A program made the position numbers and the translations under genes. From UBA4735 sp035935465 (lineage in GTDB: Bacteria; Chloroflexota; Limnocylindria; P2-11E): 22,555 bases of DNA. The stretch covers positions 1 to 22,555 of the forward strand of contig DASYXA010000121.1 in the NCBI GenBank assembly GCA_035935465.1. The letters are read 5' to 3'. Positions 22,555 through 22,555 of this stretch are shown here, one piece after another; positions within the stretch are counted from its first letter, which is position 1, and each line of letters starts with the position of its first letter. The notes beneath the pieces were generated by a model. That model was not told where the DNA came from, did no database searches, and saw only the letters and a program-made list of their open reading frames with translations.

Positions 22555-22555
22555 G

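Overview
The window is a gene-dense, very GC-rich (roughly 70%) bacterial chromosome segment. GTG starts are frequent, Shine-Dalgarno sequences are nearly absent, and -10-like hexamers often sit only 6-9 nt before a start codon, as in leaderless mRNAs. RNase J, an HTH/DUF4115 RodZ-like protein, PgsA, a stand-alone CinA C-terminal domain and an F420-dependent glucose-6-phosphate dehydrogenase together suggest a Chloroflexota lineage (a Limnocylindria-like soil or freshwater group is my best guess). Actinomycetota is the main alternative. This placement is inference; no rRNA or ribosomal protein gene is present.

Region 1 (1-1778, +) holds the 3' end of a family 2 glycosyltransferase, a ChbG/HpnK-type deacetylase and a SAM methyltransferase, chained by ATGA and GTGA overlaps. 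It looks like the end of a sugar or glycolipid modification operon. Region 2 (1774-14078, +) is a strikingly compact run of eleven genes: family 4 uracil-DNA glycosylase, RNase J, FtsK, RodZ-like protein, PgsA, CinA C-terminal domain, methyltransferase, homoserine dehydrogenase, aspartokinase, aspartate-semialdehyde dehydrogenase and an MFS transporter. Almost every junction overlaps by 1-29 nt. The run joins DNA and RNA maintenance, cell division and envelope functions, and the shared aspartate-family steps. The aspartokinase appears to start at CTG inside a CTGA overlap.

Region 3 (14079-16371) has a perfect 10-bp inverted repeat and a promoter in front of a CYTH phosphatase/cyclase gene, then a convergent lone tyrosine recombinase with its own promoter, then a small P-loop kinase. 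Region 4 (16410-19795, -) holds a 681-residue two-helix membrane protein of unknown function, a MarR-GNAT fusion with no canonical start codon at its homology-supported N-terminus, and a glutaredoxin-like protein. A tandem pair of 13-bp operator-like repeats lies at the glutaredoxin/MarR-GNAT junction. Region 5 (19811-22554) has a two-domain sulfurtransferase diverging from the glutaredoxin across overlapping -10 elements, an F420-dependent glucose-6-phosphate dehydrogenase, and, convergent with it, an exported protein of unknown function that follows the 3' part of an MFS transporter.

The best candidates for undescribed biology are the 681-residue membrane protein, the non-canonical starts of the aspartokinase and MarR-GNAT genes, the AT-rich palindrome before the CYTH gene, and the tandem operators upstream of MarR-GNAT. 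I found no defence system, CRISPR array, intact tRNA, rRNA or insertion sequence.
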